Notes under the pieces: generated by a model
The model's database searches: none
What the model was told of the DNA's origin: nothing
Seen by the model: only the letters and a program-made list of their open reading frames with translations
Source: Novosphingobium lentum NBRC 107847
GTDB lineage: Bacteria; Pseudomonadota; Alphaproteobacteria; Sphingomonadales; Sphingomonadaceae
Direction: 5' to 3'
Assembly: GCF_001590965.1 (NCBI RefSeq)
Contig: NZ_BCTW01000003.1
Coordinates: forward strand, 62,001 to 126,000
Length of the DNA: 64,000 nt
Shown: positions 42,790 through 51,199 of the stretch, one piece after another
Layout of the letters: every line of letters starts with the position of its first letter
Position numbering within the stretch: position 1 is the first letter of the stretch
Translations under genes and position numbers: made by a program

Positions 42790-43554
42790 ATGGCCAGGCT
42801 GACAGGCAAGATCGCACTCGTGACCGGCGGCGCGTCGGTGCCCGGCCTGGGCAGCGCCACCGCGATCCGGTTCGCCCAGGAAGGCGCCACGGTGTGGATC
42901 ACCGATCGCGATGGCGCGGGCGCTGAAAAGGTCGCCGCCGGCATTCGCGATTCGGGTGGGCAGGCGCAGGCCATGGCGCACGACGTGACCAGCGAGGCCG
43001 AGTGGGATGCGGTGATGGCCGCAATCACGGCGGCGCACGGCGGGCTCGACGTGATCGTCAACAACGCCGGCATCGCGGTGCTGCGCCCGATCGACCAGAT
43101 GACCACGGCGGACTGGATGCTGCAGAACGACGTCAACCTCAACAGCGTGTTCTACGGCACCCAGCGCGCGGTCGCCGCGATGCGCAAGGCGGGGAAGGGC
43201 GGCTCGATCATCAACATCTCATCGGTCGTCGGCCAGATCGGCGTGCCCGCCTGCGCCGCGTATGCCGCGGCCAAGGGCGGGGTGCGGATGATGTCGAAGT
43301 CGGTGGCGATGGAAACCGCCGCCGAAGGCATCCGCATCAACACCGTCCACCCCGGCATGATCCTGACCAACATGCAGGACGTCGCCACTGCCGACAACGC
43401 CGCCAACTACGACGCGACGCTGGCGCTGATCCCGATGCGCAAGATGGGCGAGCCTGACGACATCGCCAACATGAACCTGTTCCTCGCCTCGGACGAAGCC
43501 AAGTACATCACCGGCGCGGAATTCACCGTCGATGGCGGCATGACCGCGAACTGA
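42790..43554 (+). CDS. short-chain dehydrogenase/reductase
   Basis: A 254-residue SDR with a glycine loop lengthened by two residues (TGGASVPGLG), VNNAGIAVL, SSVVG and catalytic YAAAK. The start at 42790 (MARLTGKIALVTGG) has GGAGG five bases before it; two ATGs 15-18 bp upstream lie too close to the terminator. It is followed by a family B repeat. Confidence 0.91.
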   Translation: MARLTGKIALVTGGASVPGLGSATAIRFAQEGATVWITDRDGAGAEKVAAGIRDSGGQAQAMAHDVTSEAEWDAVMAAITAAHGGLDVIVNNAGIAVLRPIDQMTTADWMLQNDVNLNSVFYGTQRAVAAMRKAGKGGSIINISSVVGQIGVPACAAYAAAKGGVRMMSKSVAMETAAEGIRINTVHPGMILTNMQDVATADNAANYDATLALIPMRKMGEPDDIANMNLFLASDEAKYITGAEFTVDGGMTAN

Positions 43555-43571
43555 TCTGCGCGCCGCTTTAT

Positions 43572-43651
43572 CGTCGTCCCGGATCGGGTCCGGGACCGCT
43601 GGCGAGGAAGCGCCCAGCGGCCAGCGGTCCCGGGTCAAGCCCGGGACGACG
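43572..43651. repeat. REP-like inverted repeat, family B copy 2
   Basis: Arms of 31 bp (43572-43602 and 43621-43651): CGTCGTCCCGGATCGGGTCC and onward to CCGCTGG, and its near reverse complement CCAGCGGTCCCGGGTCAAGC onward. It lies between converging SDR and MDR genes. Confidence 0.85.
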
Positions 43652-43671
43652 GACACTGGCTTATCGGCACG

Positions 43672-44682
43672 TCAGGCCGCCACGCGCACCACGACTTTGC
43701 CGATGCCGCGCCCGGTCAGCATCCCGGCATAGGCATCGAGCACGTTTTCCAGCCCTTGCGTTTCGGCAAAGCGCATCCTGAGCGCCCCGCTGTCGAGCCA
43801 GCCGCGCAGCATCGGCAGGAATTCTGCGCCGCGATGGAGGAAATCGGGGATGAAGAATCCCTCGATCCGCAAGCGCCGCATCAGCACCTGGTCGAACTGC
43901 GCCGGGCCGGGCAGCGCGACGTCGCTGTCATAGGCGGCGACCATGCCGCACACCGCGACGCGCCCGTAATGCGCCATGTTGGGCAGCACCGCATCGAGCA
44001 TCGGCCCGCCGACATTGTCGAAATAGGCGTTCACGCCACCCTCGACGCCAGACAGCGCGGCGGCGACGTCTTCGGCCTTGTAGTCGATCGCCAACTCCAC
44101 GCCGATCTCGTCGCGCAAGTAGCGGCACTTGTCGGGGCCGCCGGCGATGCCGATCACGCGCGCGCCCAGGTTGCGCCCGACCTGGCAGGCGAGGCTGCCG
44201 GTCGCGCCCGCCGCCGCGCTGACCACCAGCCATTCGCCCGGCTTGACCGCAGCGATCTCTTTCACCCCAACCAGCGCGGTCCACGCGTTCATGCCCAGCG
44301 CGCCGAAATGCTCGCGCGGGTCGGCCACTGTTTCGTCGACCGCCTCCAGCCCGGACAGCGCCGGCACCATCGTTGCGAAGTCCGCCCACCGGCCGAACCC
44401 GCGCACCAGCGTACCCTCGGGAAAAGCTGCGTCGCGGCTTTCGCTGACCCGGCCGAGGCATAGCCCTGCCATTTTCGATCCCAGCGGCAGGGGCGGCTGA
44501 TAGCCATCGGTGCGCGGGCTCATCCACATCCGCGTGCCGGCGTCCATCGACAGCCAATCGGTCGCCACGCGCACTTCGCCGGGTGCCAGCGGAGTCAGTG
44601 TTTCCTCGCGCAGCGACAGCGCGGAGGCGAAGTCGTGGCCCTCGGGATGGCGGTCGAGTTGCCAGAAGCGGTTGGCGGTCAT
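43672..44682 (-). CDS. zinc-independent MDR oxidoreductase, CurA-like
   Basis: A 336-residue enone-reductase-type MDR: MTANRFWQLDRHPEGHDFAS, SAAAGATGSLACQVGRNLGA, FDNVGGPMLDAVLPNM and EIEG-like C-terminal RFAETQGLENVLDAYAGML. No zinc ligands are present. The start at 44682 follows GGGAGAGGAATCCCG. Like the two other MDRs here it likely reduces alpha,beta-unsaturated carbonyls with NADPH. It is divergent from the TonB receptor at 44823. Confidence 0.92.
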   Translation of the reverse strand: MTANRFWQLDRHPEGHDFASALSLREETLTPLAPGEVRVATDWLSMDAGTRMWMSPRTDGYQPPLPLGSKMAGLCLGRVSESRDAAFPEGTLVRGFGRWADFATMVPALSGLEAVDETVADPREHFGALGMNAWTALVGVKEIAAVKPGEWLVVSAAAGATGSLACQVGRNLGARVIGIAGGPDKCRYLRDEIGVELAIDYKAEDVAAALSGVEGGVNAYFDNVGGPMLDAVLPNMAHYGRVAVCGMVAAYDSDVALPGPAQFDQVLMRRLRIEGFFIPDFLHRGAEFLPMLRGWLDSGALRMRFAETQGLENVLDAYAGMLTGRGIGKVVVRVAA

Positions 44683-44822
44683 CGGGATTCCTCTCCCGTC
44701 CCCGGTGCCCGCTGGCCCCGCGCAGGCCACCTATCGAAAGTGCGAGGCTAACCCATTCGGCAGGAGGGTTTGTCATGATCGCAACTTAAAGGCGCGCCCT
44801 TGGGATAAAGGGGAGACAAACG

Positions 44823-47309
44823 ATGATCCGCACCACCAGGGCAATTCTGCTCGCTTCGTGCATTCTGGGCAGCAGCGCGCCAGTGTTCGCACAGTCCGCG
44901 CCCGCCACGGCCGCAACGCCCGCCACTGATGAGGCCGATACCGGCGCCAAGGGCGGTCTGGACGAGATCATCGTCACCGCGCGCAAGCGTGAGGAAAGCG
45001 TGCAGAGCGTGCCGGTGGCCGTGACCGCGATTTCGGAAAAGATGATCGTCCAGCGCGACATCACCAGCATCGAGAAGATCGCGGCGGCGACGCCCAACCT
45101 CAACGTCGGCCGCGCCTCCAACGGATCGGGCGCACAGCTCACCTTGCGTGGCATCGGTTCGTCGTCGACCTCGATCGGCATCGAGCAGTCGGTCGCCACC
45201 GTGGTCGACGGCGCCTATTACGGGCAGGGCCGCATCATCGAGGAAGGGTTCTTCGACCTCAAGCGCGTCGAAGTGCTGAAAGGCCCGCAGGCGCTGTTCT
45301 TCGGCAAGAATGCCACCGCCGGCGTGATCTCGCTGACCACCAACGATCCGGGTTCGGAGCGCGAATTCATCGCCAAGGCGGGCTATGAGTTCAAGTCGCG
45401 CCAGTACCAGGGCGAGTTCGTTGCGTCGGGTCCGCTGACCGATACGCTGGGCGTGCGCCTGGCGGTTCGGGGTTCGAAGATGGACGGCGGGTTCTATGAC
45501 AACGTCTCGGTCAATCGCACCTACACCACGGTGGACATTCAGGATCTGCTGAACGGCCGCGCGGTTACGCCCGTGGGCCACACCGCGACCCCGGCCACGG
45601 CGAAGGCGCCGGGCGAGGACGAAATCCTGGCACGCCTGACCGTGAAGTTCACCCCGACCGAACGCCTGACGATGACGGTGAAGGGCGCGTTCGACTACAA
45701 CAAGGTCAACAACAGCTCGTGGAACTACGTCGCGTTCAACTGCGGCCTGGCGAGCGGCCTCAGCCAGCTGAGCGGTTACAAGTGCGCCAGCGATTTCGTT
45801 ACCCACCAGAACAACTTCCCCGCCGACATCGCGGCCAGTTTCCCCAATTCGCAGAGCGACGGGTCGCTGTACAACCGCTACCGTTCGTGGGCGATCAACG
45901 GCAACGTCACCTATGATCTGGGCGACGTGAAGCTGACCTCGGTCACCAACTACAACACCAACAACAACCGCTGGGCCTGCGCCTGCGATTTCCAGAGCAC
46001 CGATGCCAGCTCGTGGGCGACCGAAAATTCCACCTGGCGCGCGTTTTCGGAAGAAATGCGTCTGCAGACGGCGTTCGACGGTCCGATCAACCTGATGATC
46101 GGCGGCCTGTACCAGAAGACCAAGCGCGATTTTGCTCAGAACATCATGCTCGGCGGATTGAGCAACAGCGCGGCCGCCCCGCAGAACAACTACGTCGCCA
46201 CCAGCAAGACCAGCTTCACCGACGGCAAGACCGCCGCCGTGTTCGGCCAGGTCACGTGGAAAGTCGTGCCCACCGTCGAATTCGCGGCCGGCGTGCGCTA
46301 CACGCATGAAACCAAGACCAGCTTCTTCACCCAGCCGTACAACAACCCGGGCCTGACCTTCATCTTCCGCGACAAGCTCGATCCCGATGGCCTGGGCGTG
46401 ATCAATTCCAAGCAGGTGTTCAACGACTGGTCGCCCGAAGTCACGCTGACGTGGAAGCCGATCGATCACGTGCTGGTCTATGGCGCGTACAAGACCGCCT
46501 ACAAGTCCGGCGGGTTCTCCAACGGCGGCATCAACTCGAAGTTCTCGATGACGCCGCTGGCCGATCTTACCTTCAATCCCGAAAAGGCGCGCGGGTTCGA
46601 GATGGGCATCAAGACCACGCTGGCCGACAACCAGCTGCGCCTGAACTTTGCGGCGTTCAGCTACAAGTACAAGGACCTGCAGGTCGATTTCTTCAACTCG
46701 CCGATTTTCGCCTTCCAGACGCTGACCGCCGATGCGAAGACGCAAGGCGCGGAGCTGGAGTTCGAATTCGCCCCGCGCGCCGCTGATGGGCTGAACCTGC
46801 ACGGTTCGATCAACTACACCAAGGCGCGCTACACCTCGTTCGCGCAGGCGCCGTGCTACGCGGGCCAGACCATCGCGGAAGGCTGCACGTTCGTCAGCGC
46901 GATCTCGGCACGCCAGAATCTCAACGGCAAGCCGCTGTCGGTTGCGCCGGAATGGACCGGCGCGATGGGCGTGGGTTACGATACGGCAGTGGGCAGCGGC
47001 TACAAGTTCGGCATGAACGCCGATGCCCGCTACAGCAGCAGCTACCTCGCGTCGGGCTTCGGCAACCCCAGCTCGCGCCAGGGCAGCTATGTGACGCTGG
47101 ACGCCGGTCTCCGCTTTGGCGCCGAGGACGATAACTGGCAGATCGCGGTGATCGGCAAGAACCTGACCAACAAGTTCATCGTCACCGGCGATGTCGATGG
47201 TCCTTCGACGGGCGGCGGCACCGGCACCGCAGCGGGCGTCCGCGCCGACCAGCTCGGCTTCGGCAACCTGCCGCGCACGGTGCAGGTGCAGGTGACCAAG
47301 CGCTTCTGA
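44823..47309 (+). CDS. TonB-dependent outer-membrane receptor
   Basis: An 828-residue receptor. Signal peptide about 1-24 (LASCILGSSAPVFAQ), TonB-box-like EIIVTARKREESVQSVPVAV, plug signature KRVEVLKGPQALFFGKNATA (note FFGKNATA instead of the usual LFGRNT) and C-terminus TVQVQVTKRF. Upstream is AAAGGGGAGACAAACG. The barrel contains an Asn/Ser-rich segment around YNTNNNRWACACDFQS. The LKGPQALFFGKN variant marks a different receptor subgroup from the two others, so it may carry a different compound. A strong terminator follows at 47362. Confidence 0.94.
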   Translation: MIRTTRAILLASCILGSSAPVFAQSAPATAATPATDEADTGAKGGLDEIIVTARKREESVQSVPVAVTAISEKMIVQRDITSIEKIAAATPNLNVGRASNGSGAQLTLRGIGSSSTSIGIEQSVATVVDGAYYGQGRIIEEGFFDLKRVEVLKGPQALFFGKNATAGVISLTTNDPGSEREFIAKAGYEFKSRQYQGEFVASGPLTDTLGVRLAVRGSKMDGGFYDNVSVNRTYTTVDIQDLLNGRAVTPVGHTATPATAKAPGEDEILARLTVKFTPTERLTMTVKGAFDYNKVNNSSWNYVAFNCGLASGLSQLSGYKCASDFVTHQNNFPADIAASFPNSQSDGSLYNRYRSWAINGNVTYDLGDVKLTSVTNYNTNNNRWACACDFQSTDASSWATENSTWRAFSEEMRLQTAFDGPINLMIGGLYQKTKRDFAQNIMLGGLSNSAAAPQNNYVATSKTSFTDGKTAAVFGQVTWKVVPTVEFAAGVRYTHETKTSFFTQPYNNPGLTFIFRDKLDPDGLGVINSKQVFNDWSPEVTLTWKPIDHVLVYGAYKTAYKSGGFSNGGINSKFSMTPLADLTFNPEKARGFEMGIKTTLADNQLRLNFAAFSYKYKDLQVDFFNSPIFAFQTLTADAKTQGAELEFEFAPRAADGLNLHGSINYTKARYTSFAQAPCYAGQTIAEGCTFVSAISARQNLNGKPLSVAPEWTGAMGVGYDTAVGSGYKFGMNADARYSSSYLASGFGNPSSRQGSYVTLDAGLRFGAEDDNWQIAVIGKNLTNKFIVTGDVDGPSTGGGTGTAAGVRADQLGFGNLPRTVQVQVTKRF

Positions 47310-47361
47310 TTGCGACCGAACCCGCCGCACCGATCGGGTGCGGCGGGCCGGTTTCAGCCGG

Positions 47362-47408
47362 ACAACCAAAAGGCCCGGATCGCGCTGCGGTCCGGGCCTT
47401 TTGGTTGT
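47362..47408. terminator. bidirectional Rho-independent terminator
   Basis: An 18-bp perfect inverted repeat (ACAACCAAAAGGCCCGGA and TCCGGGCCTTTTGGTTGT) with an 11-base loop. The CCTTTT on the right arm gives T-runs on both strands, so it can stop both the TonB receptor (ends 47309) and the converging NTF2 gene (ends 47451). Confidence 0.88.
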
Positions 47409-47450
47409 GTGTTCGTGTGCGGTTAGGTGTCGTTCGGGTACGTTCAGGCG

Positions 47451-47861
47451 CTACTGCCGGTGGATGTTGCGGAAAGACCGGCTGGCGAACAGCCATTGGC
47501 CGTCGATCTTCACGCAAGTGTCCTCGTACACGCCGCGATCGCGCTTGGTCACGCCCTCCTGATCATAGACTTCTGAGGTGTAACTGCGCATCGTGGCGCG
47601 GTTGCCGTCGATTTCGATCGAACCGGGCCATGCCTCGAACATGATGCCGGGATAGCCCTTCATCGCCTCGATCCACATCGCCAGAATCGCGGCGCGGCCC
47701 TTGGTCGTGCCGATCTCGGGGTAGTCGGGCAGCGACCATTCGGCGTCTTCGGCCCAAGTCGCACCCCACGCGGCAGCGTCGCACTGCGTCACCGCATCGG
47801 CATAGATATCAAGCAGTTCGCGGATCGCGAGGCGATCGTCGGCGGGTCCGGTAAACGGCAT
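47451..47861 (-). CDS. NTF2-fold (SnoaL-like) protein
   Basis: A 136-residue single NTF2-fold domain: RLAIRELLDIYADAVTQCDA, TWAEDAEWSLPDYP, GTTKGRAAILAMWIEAMKGY and VYEDTCVKIDGQWLFASRSF. The start has GGGAGAGCCTGAC upstream. The first helix with YADAVTQCD and WAEDAEW resembles dehydratase/isomerase members of the superfamily. It is the last gene on this strand before the terminator. Unlike the ones near 18-23 kb it is not beside a Rieske large subunit, but a Rieske ferredoxin lies 99 bp upstream. Confidence 0.86.
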   Translation of the reverse strand: MPFTGPADDRLAIRELLDIYADAVTQCDAAAWGATWAEDAEWSLPDYPEIGTTKGRAAILAMWIEAMKGYPGIMFEAWPGSIEIDGNRATMRSYTSEVYDQEGVTKRDRGVYEDTCVKIDGQWLFASRSFRNIHRQ

Positions 47862-47960
47862 GTCAGGCTCTCCCAGTTATCGGTTCTTGTCCGCCAGCCT
47901 AGCGGGCGCAGGCGCCGCGTGAACCTGTGGGATTGGGCAGGGGGCAGGCCTGCGTCGGGG

Positions 47961-48311
47961 TCAGATGCCGACGGGCAGTTCTTCCATCGTCGGCGGTGCA
48001 ACGGGTACGCACACCTCGATCATGCCATCGGTGACGCGCACCGGGAACAGCCGCAAGTCGCGATAGGCGCCGCCGATGCATTTGCCGCTGGCCAGTTCGA
48101 ACCGCGCGCCGTGCAATGGGCACATCACCGCGCCCCGGCGGATGCGCCCGCCCGACAGCAGCGCTGCCTGATGGGTGCAGCGATCGTTCACCGCGTGGAA
48201 GCCGCCGTCGGTTTTCGCGACCAGCACGAACCAGCCGCCCAGCTTCGCCGCCAGCTTGCCGTCAGCGGGAAATTCGGTTTCGGCGATGAGCGGGTGCCAG
48301 GCGTCGGTCAT
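47961..48311 (-). CDS. Rieske [2Fe-2S] ferredoxin
   Basis: A 116-residue Rieske-type ferredoxin, ligands C45-x-H47 (RCTHQAA) and C64-x2-H67 (CPLHGARFELASG). It is a likely electron donor to Rieske oxygenases, and it is the only such carrier in this window. There is no partner ferredoxin reductase here. The start at 48311 has GAGAG 8 bases before it. It lies 12 bp after the VOC gene and in one run with an SDR and MDR. Confidence 0.92.
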   Translation of the reverse strand: MTDAWHPLIAETEFPADGKLAAKLGGWFVLVAKTDGGFHAVNDRCTHQAALLSGGRIRRGAVMCPLHGARFELASGKCIGGAYRDLRLFPVRVTDGMIEVCVPVAPPTMEELPVGI

Positions 48312-48323
48312 GCGCAACGTCTC

Positions 48324-48851
48324 TCAGGAAAAGGAAATCGTGGTGATGACATCGCCGCCAGCATAAGCCTTCGCGGCCTGGGCCACCATGTCGTAAAATC
48401 CGGTCAGCACCGGCGCGGGCGCATACAGCTCGGTCATGTGGCCATAGGCCGACACGGTATCGGCGAACGCGAACACGAAGCCGTCGCTCATTTCGGCGCG
48501 CAACGCGGTGGCAAAGCCGAGCGCGCCAAGCCGGGCGCATTCGGCATCGACGTCATCGACGAACAGCGCGACGTGATGCAGGCCCCAGCGGCCCGACCCT
48601 TCGGGATAGAGGTCGTGGAAGGCGGAAGGGCCGGGATTGTTCTGCTGGACGAACTCGATCATCACCTCGCCCCATTGGCCATAGGCCGATGTATGGTCGA
48701 GCGGGCGCTCCACCCCGCGATGCAGGGCCGAACGCAGCGGAATGTTGTCAGCGACGAAATAGGGGCCGGACCCGAACGCGGCATGGTGCGCCAGTGCGGC
48801 CTTGCGCACATCCGCGCAGAAATAGGCGACCTGGCGGATCGGCCGGTTCAT
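48324..48851 (-). CDS. VOC-family protein
   Basis: A 175-residue glyoxalase-fold protein (Glyoxalase_4-like): IRQVAYFCADVRKAALAHHA, GPYFVADNIPL, GEVMIEFVQQNNPGPSAFHD and LHHVALFVDDVDAECARLGA. A histidine (H of LHHVAL) and glutamates (E of MIEF) are plausible metal ligands, while the first-position His is missing (VAYFCAD). The start at 48851 has GAGG upstream. It resembles the VOC protein at the left edge, which has a similar GVGPFF segment. The catalytic role is unknown. Confidence 0.85.
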   Translation of the reverse strand: MNRPIRQVAYFCADVRKAALAHHAAFGSGPYFVADNIPLRSALHRGVERPLDHTSAYGQWGEVMIEFVQQNNPGPSAFHDLYPEGSGRWGLHHVALFVDDVDAECARLGALGFATALRAEMSDGFVFAFADTVSAYGHMTELYAPAPVLTGFYDMVAQAAKAYAGGDVITTISFS

Positions 48852-48861
48852 TGTTCGCGCC

Positions 48862-49608
48862 TCAGATCGAACTGCCGCCATCGACGCGGAATTCCGCGCC
48901 GGTGGTGAACGCGGATTCGTCCGAGGCGAGATAGACCGCCATCGCGGCGACTTCCTCGGGCTTGCCCAGCCGGCCGATCGGGTGGGTCGCGACGAAGCCG
49001 GCGTAAAGCGCCTGCGGATCGTCCGACTGCGCCATGACTTTGTCGATCATGTCGGTGTGGATCGCGCCGGGGTGGATCGAATTGCAGCGGATGCCATAGC
49101 CCTTTTGCGCAAAGTGCAGCGCGCACGACTTGGTCATGTGCGTGACCGCCGCCTTGGCCGCGTTGTAGGCGATCAGGTCGGCCTGCGCGCGCACGCCGCA
49201 CAGCGACGACATGTTGATGATCGAGCCGCCGTGGGTGGTCATGGCGGGCAGCACATGCTTGGAGCCCAGGAACACGCCGACCACGTCGATGTCGAATTCG
49301 TGGCGGAACTGCTCGAGCGTCACATCCTCGATGCTGCCCAGCGTGGTGATCCCGGCGTTGTTGACCAGTACGTCGATCCGTTCGCACGTCGCGAACGTGG
49401 CAAGCCACTGGTCCTCGAACCGCACGTCGAGCGCCACGAACCGCGCGGCGCCGCCGAGTTCGGTTGCCAATGCCTCGCCCGCAGCCGCGTCGACATCGGC
49501 GATAAGAACCGACGCACCTTCGCCGACAAAGCGCCGCGCGATCGCCGCGCCAAGGCCCGAGGCGCCGCCGGTGACGAACGTGACCTTGCCCTGCAGCCGC
49601 CCGGTCAT
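48862..49608 (-). CDS. short-chain dehydrogenase/reductase
   Basis: A 248-residue SDR with TGGASGLG, LVNNAGITTLG, NMSSLCGVRA and catalytic YNAAK. The start MTGRLQGKVTFVTGG at 49608 lies 4 bp after the stop of the MDR gene. The ending TTGAEFRVDGGSSI is standard. It is co-transcribed with MDR, VOC and ferredoxin genes. Confidence 0.93.
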   Translation of the reverse strand: MTGRLQGKVTFVTGGASGLGAAIARRFVGEGASVLIADVDAAAGEALATELGGAARFVALDVRFEDQWLATFATCERIDVLVNNAGITTLGSIEDVTLEQFRHEFDIDVVGVFLGSKHVLPAMTTHGGSIINMSSLCGVRAQADLIAYNAAKAAVTHMTKSCALHFAQKGYGIRCNSIHPGAIHTDMIDKVMAQSDDPQALYAGFVATHPIGRLGKPEEVAAMAVYLASDESAFTTGAEFRVDGGSSI

Positions 49609-49612
49609 GCGC

Positions 49613-50620
49613 TCAGATCCGCACCAGCGTCTTGCCCACGGTCTGGCCGGACATCAGTTCGATGAACGCCTGCGGCAACGTCTCGAACCCGTCGCGCACG
49701 TTTTCCAGCGGCTTCAGCCCGCCATCGGCGAACAGGCCGTCGAGCATCGCCTGCGCCTCGTCCAGCACTTCGGGATGGTCGTAGGTGATGAACCCGCGCA
49801 TCCCCACGCGGTTGACCACCAGCTGCCATGCATTGCGCAAGCCGTGCGGATGTTCCGCGTCGTTGTATTGCGCGATCATCCCGCACAGCGCGATGCGTCC
49901 GTGCAGGCGCATCAGCGGCAGCACGGCGTCGAGCGTTTCGCCGCCGACATTGTCGAAATAGACGTCGATCCCGTCGGGCGCCGCCGCGCTGATCGCCGCG
50001 CCCAGATCGTCGACCCCGCGATAGTCGATGGCGACATCGGCGCCGAGCCCGCGAACCACGTCTGCCTTGTTCGGCCCGCCGGCAAGCCCGATCACGCGGC
50101 ATCCGGCGGCCTTGGCCAGCTGCACCACGGTGCTGCCGGTCGCCCCGGCGGCGGCGCTGACGAGCACCGTTTCGCCGGCCTTGGCTTTGCCGATCTCGAA
50201 CAGGCCGACCCAAGCGGTCAGCCCGACCGGTCCCAATGCGCCCATGTAATGCTGCAACGGCACATCCGGCGCGCAATCGACCTGTTCGAGCCCCAGCGCA
50301 TCGCCGCGCAGGATGTAGTGGTCAGACCAGGTGGCGAAGGCCCGCAACAGCGTGCCCACCGGCCATGCCGGGTTGTTCGATTCGATCACTTCGCCCAGCG
50401 ACATGCCGTTGATCGGCGCGCCGATGGCGACGGGGGGCAGGTAGCTCGGCCGATCGTCGAGGAACCCGCGAATGGCGGGATCGCACGAACCCACGCGCAT
50501 CTTCACCAGCATTTCGCCGGGGCCGGGGCGCGGCATCGGCGCGGTCGCCAGCGCAAAGTCTTCGGGGACCGGCACACCCTGCGGGCGCCGGACGAGCACG
50601 ATCTGTCGAACCTCTTCCAT
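49613..50620 (-). CDS. zinc-independent MDR oxidoreductase, CurA-like
   Basis: A 335-residue enone-reductase-type MDR: RRPQGVPVPEDFALATAPMP, SAAAGATGSTVVQLAKAAGC, FDNVGGETLDAVLPLM and RGFITYDHPEVLDEAQAML. It is closest to the MDR at 39189 (both have PxPxDFxLAxAPxPxPxPG near the N-terminus). It begins a run with the SDR, VOC, ferredoxin and NTF2 genes, and is divergent from the NTF2 protein at 50730. Confidence 0.93.
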   Translation of the reverse strand: MEEVRQIVLVRRPQGVPVPEDFALATAPMPRPGPGEMLVKMRVGSCDPAIRGFLDDRPSYLPPVAIGAPINGMSLGEVIESNNPAWPVGTLLRAFATWSDHYILRGDALGLEQVDCAPDVPLQHYMGALGPVGLTAWVGLFEIGKAKAGETVLVSAAAGATGSTVVQLAKAAGCRVIGLAGGPNKADVVRGLGADVAIDYRGVDDLGAAISAAAPDGIDVYFDNVGGETLDAVLPLMRLHGRIALCGMIAQYNDAEHPHGLRNAWQLVVNRVGMRGFITYDHPEVLDEAQAMLDGLFADGGLKPLENVRDGFETLPQAFIELMSGQTVGKTLVRI

Positions 50621-50729
50621 CGCGCCGCTTTACCCTGCGCGGGCTGGCGTGCGAGGCTAGTTTTATCGCTAGGTTCGGCAATCGGTCAGATCGCGGAAAC
50701 TTGCCGCAAATGGGAAAAGGGATTGAGGC

Positions 50730-51146
50730 ATGGCGACCGAGTTCACCGACCAGCAGAAGCTTGAATTCGTCGACCGGCTCTACGAAGTGTCCGGTGCGGG
50801 CGACTGGGATGCCGCCGCCGCCATGCTGACCGACGATTTCTTCATCACCGAGGCCGATCCGCTGCCGTACGCCGGCGTCTATCGCGGCAAGTCGGCGCTG
50901 CAGGATCTTTATACCAAAGTGATGGGGATGATGGACGTGGTCGGGCTCGATCGCGTGCAAACCACGGTGGGCGGCGATTTTGCGGTGTGCCTGCTGTCGT
51001 TCAGCTTTGCCGATCCGGCGCTGGCACCGGGCGAACTGGCCGAAATGTACCGCTTCCGCGGCGACAAGGTGTGCGAGATCCGCCCGTACTATTTCGATCC
51101 CGCGCAGATCGTGGCTGCGTGCGAGGCGAAGCAGGCGCTGGCGTAG
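50730..51146 (+). CDS. NTF2-fold (SnoaL-like) protein
   Basis: A 138-residue NTF2-fold protein: FVDRLYEVSGAGDWDAAAAM, LTDDFFITEADPLPYAGVYR, GKSALQDLYTKVMGMMDVVG and MYRFRGDKVCEIRPYYFDPA. This is the SnoaL-like pattern of polyketide-cyclase-like proteins. The start follows AAAGGGATTGAGGC. It converges on the kinase-like gene at 51200. The substrate is unknown. Confidence 0.85.
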   Translation: MATEFTDQQKLEFVDRLYEVSGAGDWDAAAAMLTDDFFITEADPLPYAGVYRGKSALQDLYTKVMGMMDVVGLDRVQTTVGGDFAVCLLSFSFADPALAPGELAEMYRFRGDKVCEIRPYYFDPAQIVAACEAKQALA

Positions 51147-51199
51147 GGCAGGATGATTCTCCGTGCTTGCCGATTGCGGCGCGCCCGGATCAGGCCAGG

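Noticed and set aside
44748..47369. 873-codon open frame opposite the third TonB receptor
   Set aside because: Same reasoning; it also crosses the terminator and the divergent promoter.
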